DNA from: an uncultured Elusimicrobiales bacterium
GTDB lineage: Bacteria > Elusimicrobiota > Elusimicrobia > Elusimicrobiales > Elusimicrobiaceae
Assembly: GCA_944324675.1 (NCBI GenBank)
Contig: CALUXE010000002.1
Location: 124,001 to 188,000 of the forward strand
Direction: 5' to 3'
DNA: 64,000 nt
Shown here: positions 16,101-25,400 of the stretch, piece after piece
Layout of the letters: every line of letters starts with the position of its first letter
Position numbering within the stretch: position 1 is the first letter of the stretch
Made by a program: the position numbers and the translations under genes
Notes under the pieces: generated by a model
Databases searched by the model: none
What the model saw: the letters and a program-made list of their open reading frames with translations, nothing else
What the model was told of the DNA's origin: nothing

Positions 16101-18542
16101 ACTTTGTACGGCTCTGTAAACGACTTAAAAAAAGACGACGGCACCAACAATATAGAAGAGCAGTCCCTGGCTTTGCAGTACGACTTCAGCAAAAACCCGC
16201 TGCTTGATAAAGTTTCCGTGCAGAGGAATTTCAGCGCGATGGATTTTTCCAAGCACAAGCAATTTAGGTTTTTGCTTTACAATAACGGCGAAATAGACGA
16301 GGAAACTTATTTCTTCCTTCGTATAGCGGCCGACGAAAACAATTACAGCGAGGTGCGGGTCCCTCTTAACTTTAAAGACGCTTGGCATCTGTACAGTCTA
16401 AAACTTATCGACACCAACGGCGACAATATCCCAGACAGGTGGGAGAATGTTTCCGATTACGACGCCACTGTTACCAATGAGGGTATGTTAAATTACAAGA
16501 GGGTGGGCATAATAACTTCCGGTATTATGAAAAGCGACGGGACTACTCCGCAGGGCGAGGTATGGCTGGACGATATTTTCCTGGCGGAATCCATAGTAAC
16601 GGTCGGCAACGCTTATATGGCGCAGGCGCAGGTAAGCGTGGATAATTGGTTTGACGCGGGCGGCAAGGTCACCTATGTGGACGAGAACTTCCAAACGCCT
16701 GTGGCGGTGGCGGCCAATCAGAAAAATACGCAGGAAGATTATTACTTCAAATTTAAGAGATTTAAGAATTTGCCCATCAACGCAAAATATAACCGTTCCA
16801 ATATCGTGACGCCGGACGTTTTGGGCTATGACAGCAGCAATACGGTCAGCCTCTTGGATAAAGGCGAGGTAAACCGCGACAGCGGAAGCATAAACGCGGA
16901 ATACATCAATTCCAATTTCCCGCAGATAGGGGTAAATTATTCTTTTGAAAACGCCGAATATCAAATGTTGCAAAGAGCCGACGACAGCGACACTTACAGC
17001 GTCACCCTTAACCATACCGCCAAGAGCAAGGACAATATAATCAAAAGCCTTTCGGCGGGAACCTCTTTGGTAAAGAGCAAGATAGATTACAGCGATTCGC
17101 AGTTAATAGCGGCGCAGGGCACCAGCTATAACAGCGACACCACCACGCAAAACTATAATTTTAAGATGACGCTTTCGCCTTGGCAGGGTACTTCGATAGT
17201 ACCCAGTTACACTTTAAGCACCGCCGACGAAAAGAGAAGATATTATGACGCTTCCGTCGGAATAGAGGAATTTAGAAACAAAAAGTACAGCAAGGCGGCG
17301 GCGGAGACGGCTTCTATCAGTACGGCTTTTAGGATAGCGCCTTGGCTTACGCCTACCGCCAGTTACAGCGTCAGCATTAACGAGAACAACAACCTTACCA
17401 AGACTTCCTATAAAGTAAATGATAATACCTATACTTTCGACATCGGCGACGTAAAAAGCATTAACAGAAGCTCTGAGGGCAATGTGTCGCTCTCTTTAAA
17501 CGGGCGAGATATGCTGCCCAAATCTAAATTATTTTCCGCGTTTACGATATCGGGCTCTTACAGAATGCAGGACGGCGACGCTTGGGAAAACGTGCCGGAC
17601 TCTTTTGAAACTTTGGACAAACTTTGGCTCAGGAGTTCCATGGGCTTAAATTCGCCCTACAGTTACAGGAGCAGTATGACTTTGCGCGATACTTACAGCG
17701 CGGCTATGCGCTGGTCTCCTTTTAAGGAGTACGGCTTTAGCGGAATGGCCGCGCCGATAAAGACGATTTCTATCATCAACAATTTCGCGCAGAGTTATCA
17801 GACCAGCGAGGATTTGGGCTCGCAGTACGAAACGGTGACTTCCACTCTGCCCGACGTGGTTTTCTATATAGACGAGTTGGAAAAGCTGTTCGGCGCGTCG
17901 GACAAAATACTTTCCGGCACAAATTTGAAACTCAAATATGCCTTATCTACGAATGAAACTCTCGGCACGAGCTATAAGGAAGATGTAGCTTACGGCGGAG
18001 ATTTGCGCTTTGTGCTTTTTAATTATTTCGACACCACTTTAAGCTATACCCAACAGAAGCAAGACCAAACCGACTTGCTGGTCAATCAACCTTTGGCGAG
18101 CTATTTAAGGAAAGATTTTTCCGCGCAGACTTCCTTTTCGCACCGCGCTTTCCGCTTCACTCCCAAGATAACCTATATCTATGACCGCAGCGAGGAAGTG
18201 GGCGATGTCTTGGTAGACAGCGTGGAGGAAATCGTGCCAAGCCTTAATGTCAGGGTGGACTTCAATTTGCCCTTCAGCTTCCGCCTGCCGATTTTAGGCG
18301 CGCAGTATCTTATGACAAACCGCGTGATATGGAATACCACCGCCAGCTATTCGCGCAGGCGTTCTTTTACCGTGGAAGAAAACCGCGACCTTCTGGATAT
18401 CACCACTAGTTTGGATTATGAAATTTCCAAAAATATGCGCATAACGCTTTCCGGCGCTTTCCAGAATTTCAAACATCTTTATATAGCGGAGGATTCCTAT
18501 ACCGCCTATAATATCGGCACCGTCCTTACGATACAGTTCTAG
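13104..18542 (+). CDS. Giant SprA/Sov-like outer-membrane protein
   Basis: 1812 aa with a signal peptide (LKKILRLFLSFCLM, cleavage near AYG-AQE). After an acidic stretch (about residues 77-85), residues about 165-265 resemble the repeated SprA N-terminal domain: KVQGKISDRIFVDIDYDDQ, then a GEIVQSADFGDIELSLPG block and the KQVFGAKMHLQYGD block. Two Asp/Asn-rich calcium-type loops (DLNGNGLLD near 868, DTNGDNIPD near 1101) also fit SprA-like proteins. The second half alternates polar and aromatic residues as in a very large beta barrel and ends in a terminal Phe (TVLTIQF). SprA/Sov is the type IX secretion translocon of Bacteroidetes, usually about 2300-2500 aa, so this protein is shorter. No other T9SS genes are seen. 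Start is GTG with a GAGG ribosome site. Homology is inferred by eye. Confidence 0.6.
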   Translation: MLKKILRLFLSFCLMTEGLGLNAYGAQEAAPSAAQEREQGFENSVFKDPNRFGDGIKLFEPSKYGFLAEDKPLLLPYEEDSSEDEDEYYKYNRAYLEKVIKDMDGGVQVREQATEYIEILNPSLLLPIYGTTISMTGRKTFGIKYDAKKYKESKSTVTDRDTSSVEFEQEMQLKVQGKISDRIFVDIDYDDQREDAQNIGVSYRGKPGEIVQSADFGDIELSLPGTEFISYSKQVFGAKMHLQYGDAHLRLIGSQNKGENKSKQFKGDSVFETVNIKDLQYIRRKYYDLTFGYQTGASTSTQWTYSIKQGTEKVYIDDHTNGGYQVASKAVDIKTGAVYPTNGGTAAFKLLTRGVDYTIDYNQNILIFNNGLSATDVVAIDYQNSQGVWASSAQPDGYPILIKTNNERPLVSNDELDYQLEMKRYYSIGATQITRDDGSGNFILKLLESDGAEVCAANDTRPFCQFTVDYDKGIFKIGGRFSDVSLYNATPASSTNRYFFVQYTSTVKTYFLEPDIVVQSETVKVNGATMERNKDYYVDYASGFITFYNSDLIGSNSVVDVTYDVAGGSEDTALMGGRFNYDFTDKISVGASLLNESGSEPKRVPNVGATTSSLMAMEADFKVDNVEVVDGVHVTLGAEAAQSRKDENLFGYAMIDSMEETKEYVKASTIYSDWKIASNPTAGTNFFDAIKWDSQDVPMLQINPSAIANGDDKQNVLLIDYDFSIAQDKGFGDRDEVSIVYPISSSGVDFSNKTLFELTMQGEENGPLINISFGTINEMSDNYTDYGALLADGFSLDQIFPVCSKYYVAGMNTVPKTEDLRCTGKLTNSEDMGWLYINPDGSYQRYNPFANNVYNPWPQPTGVIETQDLNGNGLLDSEDLTSGGNFGFAGQEINGLPGGEINFSGWKTFNQEVDFGSATNVWGTDWTSIQQMRITLKRNPNGGKLKGQIKIASLGVSGSVWQPLDTDEEVLLSYGINNVDNMNYKPIFSDNGDGGEVFRTLYGSVNDLKKDDGTNNIEEQSLALQYDFSKNPLLDKVSVQRNFSAMDFSKHKQFRFLLYNNGEIDEETYFFLRIAADENNYSEVRVPLNFKDAWHLYSLKLIDTNGDNIPDRWENVSDYDATVTNEGMLNYKRVGIITSGIMKSDGTTPQGEVWLDDIFLAESIVTVGNAYMAQAQVSVDNWFDAGGKVTYVDENFQTPVAVAANQKNTQEDYYFKFKRFKNLPINAKYNRSNIVTPDVLGYDSSNTVSLLDKGEVNRDSGSINAEYINSNFPQIGVNYSFENAEYQMLQRADDSDTYSVTLNHTAKSKDNIIKSLSAGTSLVKSKIDYSDSQLIAAQGTSYNSDTTTQNYNFKMTLSPWQGTSIVPSYTLSTADEKRRYYDASVGIEEFRNKKYSKAAAETASISTAFRIAPWLTPTASYSVSINENNNLTKTSYKVNDNTYTFDIGDVKSINRSSEGNVSLSLNGRDMLPKSKLFSAFTISGSYRMQDGDAWENVPDSFETLDKLWLRSSMGLNSPYSYRSSMTLRDTYSAAMRWSPFKEYGFSGMAAPIKTISIINNFAQSYQTSEDLGSQYETVTSTLPDVVFYIDELEKLFGASDKILSGTNLKLKYALSTNETLGTSYKEDVAYGGDLRFVLFNYFDTTLSYTQQKQDQTDLLVNQPLASYLRKDFSAQTSFSHRAFRFTPKITYIYDRSEEVGDVLVDSVEEIVPSLNVRVDFNLPFSFRLPILGAQYLMTNRVIWNTTASYSRRRSFTVEENRDLLDITTSLDYEISKNMRITLSGAFQNFKHLYIAEDSYTAYNIGTVLTIQF

Positions 18543-18553
18543 CGGGGATATTT

Positions 18554-19285
18554 ATGATTCGTAAATTTTTTATAAAAGCGCGCGATTTGTTTTTGCATAT
18601 ATTTTTTCCGCGGACCTGTTTTTGCTGCGGGCGGGATATCCCGAAGTCAAATCCGGCTTTGCTGTGCAGGGAATGTTCGCTTAAACTAGAGCGCTGCGAC
18701 GGGCTTATCTGCCGCCGCTGCGGGCTGCCTTTAAAAAACGGCGGGGCTTATTGCTTTAACTGCCGAGGCGGCAAAGCCTCAAAATATAAATGTTCGTTTA
18801 TACGCTCTTCCTTGGTTTTCAATGAGCCTTCACGCTCTTTAATCCACTCGTTTAAATACGAAAAATATACCGACATAGCCAAATTCTTCGCCGCTTTAAT
18901 GTATAAAACATATAAGGAAAACCCGCCGTATTTTGAAGCTGATTTTTTAACGCCCGTGCCCATACACTCCAGACGTTTGAGGAAAAGGGGGTTTAATCAG
19001 GCCTTTCTGATGGTTAAAGAGCTTTCCAAATTAAACGGCGTGGAAGTAAAAGACATATTGATAAGAACGCGTAAAACAAAAAGCCAAACTTCGCTCGGCC
19101 GCGCCGAACGCAAAGAGAACATAAAAGAGGCTTTCTCCTTAAAGAAAGGCGCAGATGTCAAAGGCAAGGCTTTTATTTTGATTGACGACGTTTGCACTAC
19201 CGGCGCCACTTTGGAAGAATGCGCCCGCGTTTTAAAGGAAAACGGCGCGCGGGAAGTTTTGGCTTTGACCGCGCTTAGAGAATAG
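18554..19285 (+). CDS. comF: ComF-family phosphoribosyltransferase-like protein
   Basis: 243 aa. An N-terminal zinc ribbon has pairs CFCC, LLCREC, CRRCG and CFNCRG within residues about 17-70. The C-terminal PRTase domain has the PRPP-binding motif FILIDDVCTTGATLEEC. In naturally transformable bacteria ComF takes part in DNA uptake, but homologues are widespread without competence. The gene follows the SprA-like gene by 11 nt with a GGGGA ribosome site and is probably co-transcribed. Confidence 0.9.
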   Translation: MIRKFFIKARDLFLHIFFPRTCFCCGRDIPKSNPALLCRECSLKLERCDGLICRRCGLPLKNGGAYCFNCRGGKASKYKCSFIRSSLVFNEPSRSLIHSFKYEKYTDIAKFFAALMYKTYKENPPYFEADFLTPVPIHSRRLRKRGFNQAFLMVKELSKLNGVEVKDILIRTRKTKSQTSLGRAERKENIKEAFSLKKGADVKGKAFILIDDVCTTGATLEECARVLKENGAREVLALTALRE

Positions 19286-19313
19286 CATTAATTGTATTTT
19301 AGGTCTTTGCGTC

Positions 19314-20213
19314 TTATTTGGATAAGGCGTATTTTATGGCCGCCAGCATTGAAGATTCGTCGGCTTTGTTTTTGCCCGCTATGTCAAAAGCGGTGCCGTG
19401 CGTCGGCGACACTCTTAAAAATTTAAGGCCCGCGGTTATGTGGATTACGGGTTCTTTGGCGGCCAGTTTAAGGCCGAGCAAGGCCGCGTCGTGATAAGTT
19501 ATCAAAACGGCCCCGCTGAGTCCCTTTTTATGGCGCAGCCATATAGTGTCTATCGGATAAGGGCCTGATATGTTGAGGCCTTCTTTTTTTAATTCTTTTA
19601 CGGCGGGCATTATCGTTTCGATTTCCTCTTTGCCTATTTTGCCGCCGTCTCCGCAATGAGGATTAAGGGCGGAAACTTCAATGGGAGTGTTTCTCCCCGC
19701 GATATTTGCCAATATTCTGGCGGCGTCTTTAATGCGTTTTTTATTTAAGGCTTTGCTTAAATCTTTTAGGGCGTAATGCTCGGTTATCAAAGCGCAGAGC
19801 AGGCGTCCGCTTTTAAACGTCATAAGGGCGCCTTGTTTTGCGGCTTTTTCTCTGAGAAATTCGGTATGCCCCATATATTTTACGCCCGCTTTTTGCCAGG
19901 CTTCTTTTGATATTGGCGCGGTAACAAGAGCGTCGGCTTGTTTGGCGAGCATTAAATCCACCGCCTTTTTAAGAGCTTTAAAAGAAACATCTCCGCCCCG
20001 CTTTGAAGGCTTCGCCTCTTTGGGCGCGCGGAAGGGGGATTTTATGTCGATATGTTTTATATCGCCATTAAGCGGGCCGAATTTTTTAAAGTTTTCGATA
20101 TCGCCGATAAGCGTAAATTCCGCCGTAGCGGATTTGATTTTTTTTAAAGCCTTAAAAGTAGTTTCGGGCCCTATGCCGCAGGGATCGCCCAAGGTTATTA
20201 TTATTTTCTTCAT
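19314..20213 (-). CDS. pdxA: 4-hydroxythreonine-4-phosphate dehydrogenase
   Basis: Enzyme of the DXP-dependent pyridoxal-phosphate pathway, 299 aa. Conserved signs are the N-terminal TLGDPCGIGPE, the metal-binding histidines in YMGHTEF, TYHDAAL and SPTHGTAFDIAGK, and the SALNPHCGDGG motif. The start lies only about 4 nt after the T-tract of a terminator, and no ribosome site is present, which is odd. It ends convergently with comF, 28 nt away. Confidence 0.95.
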   Translation of the reverse strand: MKKIIITLGDPCGIGPETTFKALKKIKSATAEFTLIGDIENFKKFGPLNGDIKHIDIKSPFRAPKEAKPSKRGGDVSFKALKKAVDLMLAKQADALVTAPISKEAWQKAGVKYMGHTEFLREKAAKQGALMTFKSGRLLCALITEHYALKDLSKALNKKRIKDAARILANIAGRNTPIEVSALNPHCGDGGKIGKEEIETIMPAVKELKKEGLNISGPYPIDTIWLRHKKGLSGAVLITYHDAALLGLKLAAKEPVIHITAGLKFLRVSPTHGTAFDIAGKNKADESSMLAAIKYALSK

Positions 20214-20215
20214 AA

Positions 20216-20245
20216 ATTAAAAAGGGCGGGACTGCCCCGCCCTTT
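20216..20245 (-). terminator. Rho-independent terminator after the parvulin operon
   Basis: Read on the minus strand, AAAGGGCGGG pairs with CCCGCCCTTT around a short loop, followed by TTTTTAATTT. It follows the isomerase gene at 20261 and runs right up to the pdxA start codon. Confidence 0.85.
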
Positions 20246-20260
20246 GAAATAAGCCTAAAG

Positions 20261-21472
20261 CTATTTTTTCTTTTCGGTTTTGGCGGGCTCGGCTTTTGCT
20301 TTGTCGGTATCCGCTTTTGCGCCGTCTTTTTCCGATTGCGCTTTCTCGTCCGTATTGGCGGTTGCCGGCTGTGAATATTCAAACTTCACCATTACCTTGA
20401 TTTCCGCTTTGTCTTTGAGCGAGGCCAAGTAATCCAAATTGGCTTTTTGCATTTCTGTCGCCGCCAAGAACTGCGCCAATTCGGGTTCTATATCTTTGTA
20501 GGTAAAGTCTTTCTGAGCCTTTTTCTCGTTGACTTTGATTATATAGTAGCCGTCGTCCGTTTTGATAGGATCGCTAATCGCGCCTACTTTGATGTTAAAC
20601 ACTTTCTCGTCAAATTCTTTAGGCATAATGCCTTTAATCAAAATCATTTCGCCGCCGGTAGCCAAAGAGGCTTTATCGTCGGAGTATTTCTCTATCGCTT
20701 CAAGGAAAGTAACTTTGCCGGAAGTTATTTGCTTTTTAATGTCCTTGGCTTCCTTTTCTTTAAGTTTCCAGTTGGCCTGAGTAGCGTTTTTATCCACCTT
20801 TATGAATATGGGGGATAGTTTAATTTGCTCCGCCGTAAGCTGGGTAAGTTTGGCGGCCAAAGGGGCGGCCAAAGTCAGTCTTTCTCTGGAAAGTTTCTTT
20901 ATTTCCGTTTCGTTGCCCTTCATCAATACGCGTATATCGTCGTAGAGTTGTTCGGTCTGTTCTTTCGTGGGTGCTTTCGCTTTTTCCCTGGCGACGGCGT
21001 CAATCATTTTCTTTACCGCAAGCTGATCTTTTATGCGTTGTTCAAATTGCTTATAGCTAAGCCCTTCTTTTTTTAGTTCCGCGTTAAAGGCTTTTTGCGC
21101 TTCTTTTTCGGAGAGGGTTTTGCCGTTCTCGTCTTTTTCAAAACGTTTTTTTATTTCTATTACGTTTTCGTTGACTTCGCTGTCTTTTACTTTTATATTC
21201 TGTTCTTTGGCCGCTTGTAAAAGTAGCTGCTCTATTATCATTTGGTTTAAAACTTCTTCTTTTATGGCTGTTACGTTGTCTTGATTTTCCAGCAGGGCCG
21301 GGTTTTGCTTTTTGTATACTTCCATTGTGGTGTCTATTATTTTTTGATATTCGGAATTCATTATAGGAGTTCCGTTCACCGTCGCTACGGTTGAATCCAC
21401 CACTTTCGCGTTAAGCAGAGCCGTACCTAAAAACAAGGCCGCCATAATCACGGTTATTTTATTTGCTTTCAT
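20261..21472 (-). CDS. Exported peptidyl-prolyl isomerase, SurA/PrsA-like (parvulin)
   Basis: 403 aa with a signal peptide (KITVIMAALFLGTALLNAKV). The N-terminal SurA-like helical chaperone region starts VNGTPIMNSEYQKI. A parvulin rotamase domain lies at about residues 225-330 (KEAKDIKKQITSGKVTFLEA, then ATGGEM and YYIIKVNEK). The C terminus is a Lys/Glu/Ala-rich tail. It would assist folding of outer-membrane proteins in the periplasm. The start has a perfect GGAGGT ribosome site and overlaps the upstream isomerase gene by 14 nt. Confidence 0.88.
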   Translation of the reverse strand: MKANKITVIMAALFLGTALLNAKVVDSTVATVNGTPIMNSEYQKIIDTTMEVYKKQNPALLENQDNVTAIKEEVLNQMIIEQLLLQAAKEQNIKVKDSEVNENVIEIKKRFEKDENGKTLSEKEAQKAFNAELKKEGLSYKQFEQRIKDQLAVKKMIDAVAREKAKAPTKEQTEQLYDDIRVLMKGNETEIKKLSRERLTLAAPLAAKLTQLTAEQIKLSPIFIKVDKNATQANWKLKEKEAKDIKKQITSGKVTFLEAIEKYSDDKASLATGGEMILIKGIMPKEFDEKVFNIKVGAISDPIKTDDGYYIIKVNEKKAQKDFTYKDIEPELAQFLAATEMQKANLDYLASLKDKAEIKVMVKFEYSQPATANTDEKAQSEKDGAKADTDKAKAEPAKTEKKK

Positions 21473-22307
21473 TATTTGTTACCTCCACGCCGTACTTGCC
21501 TTTTAGGGAATTTAAGTAGGCGTCCATTTTTTGTCTTTCCAAAATTTCTTTTATACGGTCCTTAGCTTTATTGTAGCTAAGTTTTTCTTCGCCCGTTTTC
21601 ATTATTATATGAAATCCGCGCGGCGTTTTTATGAATCCCTGCACCTGATAGGCGGGCGTATTGGCCGCGGCCACTTCTATTTGCGGCAGATATTCGCCCG
21701 GAATGAAGGGCGGCAATTCGCCTTTATTTTTCTTGGAAACTGGATCTTTTGAAAATCTTTTTACCGCGTCTTGGAAGGTCTGCTTCGTCTTGGAGTTGCG
21801 TATGGCGCGGGTTACGTCGGCCGCTTCTTTCGCGTCTTGCAGCACTATTTCCATAAGATAAATCTGATAGGGATATTTGTCGTAGTAGGCTTTTATTTCC
21901 TCTTCGCTTACGGCTATGGTGCCGTCGTCATATAGCTTTTGCGCCATCAATCGGGAAAGAGAATAGTCTTTAGCTTTTTCCAAGCTTCGTTTTTGTTGGT
22001 CTTCTATGTCTTTTATTTCCTTAATATATTGGGGATCATTTTCCAAACCGCTGTCCTTGGCGGCTTTTATGATGAGTTTTTCGTTTATCAGATAATTAAG
22101 GAAGTTTTCCCTGCCGATATCCGTATCCAAATATTTTTGAAAGGAATCGTCCAAAGAAGACGCCTCCGTTTCGAAATCGGTTGTTGTTATAGGTTCGCCC
22201 GCCACGGTCGCCAGGACGTCCCCGTTTTGCGCGTTATTATTTAGCGGCGTTTTCTCGCAGGCGCACAGTATAAGCAGAGCCGCTGCCAAAAGAGTTAATT
22301 TCCTCAT
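21459..22307 (-). CDS. Lipoprotein peptidyl-prolyl isomerase (parvulin)
   Basis: 282 aa. The N terminus MRKLTLLAAALLILCACEK has a lipobox (LCAC), so it should be lipid-anchored after Lgt processing. A SurA-like N-terminal region (ATVAGEPITTTDFE) is followed by a PpiC domain at about 145-245 (YQIYLMEIVLQDAKEA, KNKGELPPFIPGE, PRGFHIIMKTGEE). The pair with the next gene suggests a lipoprotein/soluble chaperone team for envelope proteins. No ribosome site precedes the ATG. Confidence 0.87.
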   Translation of the reverse strand: MRKLTLLAAALLILCACEKTPLNNNAQNGDVLATVAGEPITTTDFETEASSLDDSFQKYLDTDIGRENFLNYLINEKLIIKAAKDSGLENDPQYIKEIKDIEDQQKRSLEKAKDYSLSRLMAQKLYDDGTIAVSEEEIKAYYDKYPYQIYLMEIVLQDAKEAADVTRAIRNSKTKQTFQDAVKRFSKDPVSKKNKGELPPFIPGEYLPQIEVAAANTPAYQVQGFIKTPRGFHIIMKTGEEKLSYNKAKDRIKEILERQKMDAYLNSLKGKYGVEVTNNESK

Positions 22308-22411
22308 ACATACAGTTTAGCAGTTTTAAGGCGGATAAGACAATAAAGGCGGACAAAAACGCTTTGTTTGTATACGGGGGCGGATCAAACGGCTATGTAT
22401 TGATTATGTCT

Positions 22412-25400
22412 TTATTTTACTTGAGCGGCGTCATTTGCGTTTTGTTCGCCCAGCATTACGGCGTTTAATACGGCCATAAGTTTTTTGGCTTGCGTGATAG
22501 GTTCGCCGCTTTTATGATATATTCTAAGGCCGTCGCCGTTGGGCGCGGGAAGGAACTTCAAATTTTGGCGGAAAACTTCCAGCAGTTTGCCGATTGAGTG
22601 TTCCGGTATTTTAAAGGTTCGGGTAAAGAAGAATTCCGTAAAATTCTCCCCGCTTTCTATGTGGCGGATATTTATTTTGCCCGCGTCCATGGACAGCTGC
22701 ATAATCTCTATCAGGTTAAGAAGTTCCTTAGGGGCTTTGCCCGCCATATTTTCCAATTTGGCCAACAGCAGTTTTTTGCCTTCGTAATCCGATACCATAA
22801 ACTCTTTATAATATCTAAGACGTTCGCTGTCGTTAGGCATATAATCGGGCGGGATATAGGCCGGAACTTTGAAGTTTGTGGTGGCGTATAAAGTTCTTGC
22901 CACCGGTATACCCTTTAGGCGTTTGACCTCGTTGGCGACCAAATCGCAGTATAAAGAAAGGCCGACCTCATTTACGTATCCGTGTTGGCGTACGCCGAGC
23001 AATTCGCCTCCGCCCCTTATTTCCAAATCGCGCAGGGCCAGTTTAAAGCCGCTGCCCAGTTCGCTAAACTCCATTATCGCGCTGAGGCGTTTGCGGGCTT
23101 CGTCGTTGACGTCTTTTTTCTTCTTGGCTATTTTCCCGAAGAAACTATCCACCGAGTATTCCACTTCTTCCTCTTTTCGCTTTAAAAGCCATTGTGGGTG
23201 CAGCAGGTAGCAGAACGCTTTGTTGGTAGATCGCCCTATTCTGCCGCGCAGCTGATATAATTGAGCCAGCCCAAAATCCTGCGCGTTTTCTATTATAAGA
23301 GTATTGGCATTGGTGACGTCCAAGCCTGATTCTATTATCGTGGAAGCCAAAAGCACGTCGTAGCGTTTATTGTAAAAATCCCAGAGGGTATTTTCCAGGG
23401 AGCGTTCATCCATTTGGCCGTGCGCGGCGCATATGCGGACTTCGGGCAGAAGTTTTTGCAGATAGGCCAGTTTTTCCTGCATAGTTTCGACTTTGTTGTA
23501 AAGATAAAACACTTGCCCGCCGCGGGCGATTTCCTCCCGTATGGCAGTGGTTACCAGCTCGTCGCTGTAAGGCAATACTCTGGTTTTTATCGACATTCTG
23601 CCCTGCGGCGGCGTTTGGATTATCGACATTTCCCTCAAGCTGGAAAGCGATTGGTTTAAAGTTCTTGGTATCGGGGTGGCCGAAAGCATTAAGGTGTGCA
23701 CCCCCAGGGACTTGGCTTTTATTTTCTCTTTCTGTTTTACGCCGAAGCGGTGTTCTTCGTCTATAATGCAAAGGCCGAGATTTTTAAAGTCCACGTCTTT
23801 TGAAAGCAGTCTGTGCGTGCCTATGGCTATATCGACAAGCCCCTTCTTTATCCTTCCGACGATGTCTTTTTGTTCCTTTTTCGTTTGGAAGCGGCATAGC
23901 ATTTCTATCGTTACGGGGAAGGCGGCCATTCTCTGCGTGAAGGTTTTGTAATGCTGGGCGGCCAAGACGGTGGTCGGCACCAATACCAGCACCTGCGTTC
24001 CGCTTAAGGCCGCGCGCAAAGCCGCGCGCATCGCCACTTCCGTCTTGCCGAAGCCTACGTCGCCTATAAGAACCCTGTCCATCGGGCGGGGCTGTATCAA
24101 ATCGGCCATAATTTCTTCTATGGCTTTGGTTTGGTCGGGCGTTTGTTCGTAGGGGAAGGAATCGGCGAATTCCCGCTCCAGCCTGTCGTCGCCGAAGAGT
24201 TCTTGGGCTTTATTGGCTCTGCGCAGAGCTTCAAGGCGTAAAATTTCCTTGGCGGTTTTCTGTGCGTCTTCTTTTACTCTTTTCTTAACCTCGCGCCAAG
24301 CATTTCCGCTGAGAGATGAAATCCTGGGCGCTTTGCCTTTCAAACCTATGTATTTTTGTATTTTCCTGAAGTCGCTTACGGGAATGTAAAGTTTCTCGCC
24401 GCGTTTATATTCGATAATAAGGCAGTCTACGGGAAGACCGTCGTTCATAAGGGTTTTCATTCCCTGGTAGCGGCCTATGCCGTGTTCCTGATGCACGATA
24501 TAATCACCAGTTTCCAGCTCCTTAAAACGGATATGCTTGGCTTGATTGCTGTCAAATTTTTTTATCAGAGAAGATCCCCTGTAAGTCCTGTTCAAAACTT
24601 GAGTGGAAGTATAAATTATAAACTTTTCTTTAGGGCTGTAAAAACCTTCTCTAAGCGGGGCTATCAACAGGGGTATCTTACGCAGGTTTTCATAATCGGC
24701 GAAGACTTCCTGCAGCCTTCTCAGCTCGCCCATATTAAGGCAGTATAGTTTTAGGGAGTAACCCTCTCTAAGTCGCTCGCCCGCCAAGGAATCGAAAAGT
24801 TTAAAATCTGCGTTAAGGGAAGTATTCTGTTTAAGTCCGCCGTCCTCAAAACCCTCTACGGGCAAATTGTAAAAAGCGGTTTGCGCCTGCGGCAATAGGG
24901 AGGAGGCTTGTTCGGGCGGATTGTAGAGAAAGACATCAAAATCTTTTGTCCAGTTCGCCAAATTGGAGGGTGTTTTTTCAAAAGCGAGCGGGGAAACGGC
25001 ATAGCTTTCCAAATTCTCCTTGGTGTTTTGCGTTTCTATGTCAAACAAAGAGAGCGTGCTGATCATATTACCGCTGAAGTATATTCTGCACGGGCTTTCG
25101 TAATTGGGGCTAAAGATATCCACTACGGAGCCCCTTACTGCGTATTGGGCGGATTTTTCGGTAAAGTCCGCCCGCTCGTAGCCGTATTTTTCCAATTTAA
25201 AGAGCAGGTCCCCCCTGGTTATGGTCTGGGCTATATTTAAGTTGATTATCCCGTCCGAGAAATCCTTTTTGCCGGGCAATTCTTTGGCGCAGGCGGAATA
25301 CAAAGCCGCCGCGGCGACGGGCTTGTCGGACGTAAAAATATCGTAAAGGCCCGCGCTTAGGGAGTATTTGTCTTCCCCTATTAAGGGAAAGATAAAATCT

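Noticed and set aside
18554-19285. Evidence for natural competence
   Set aside because: comF alone is not enough, since ComF-like proteins occur in many bacteria without DNA uptake, and no other com genes are in the window.
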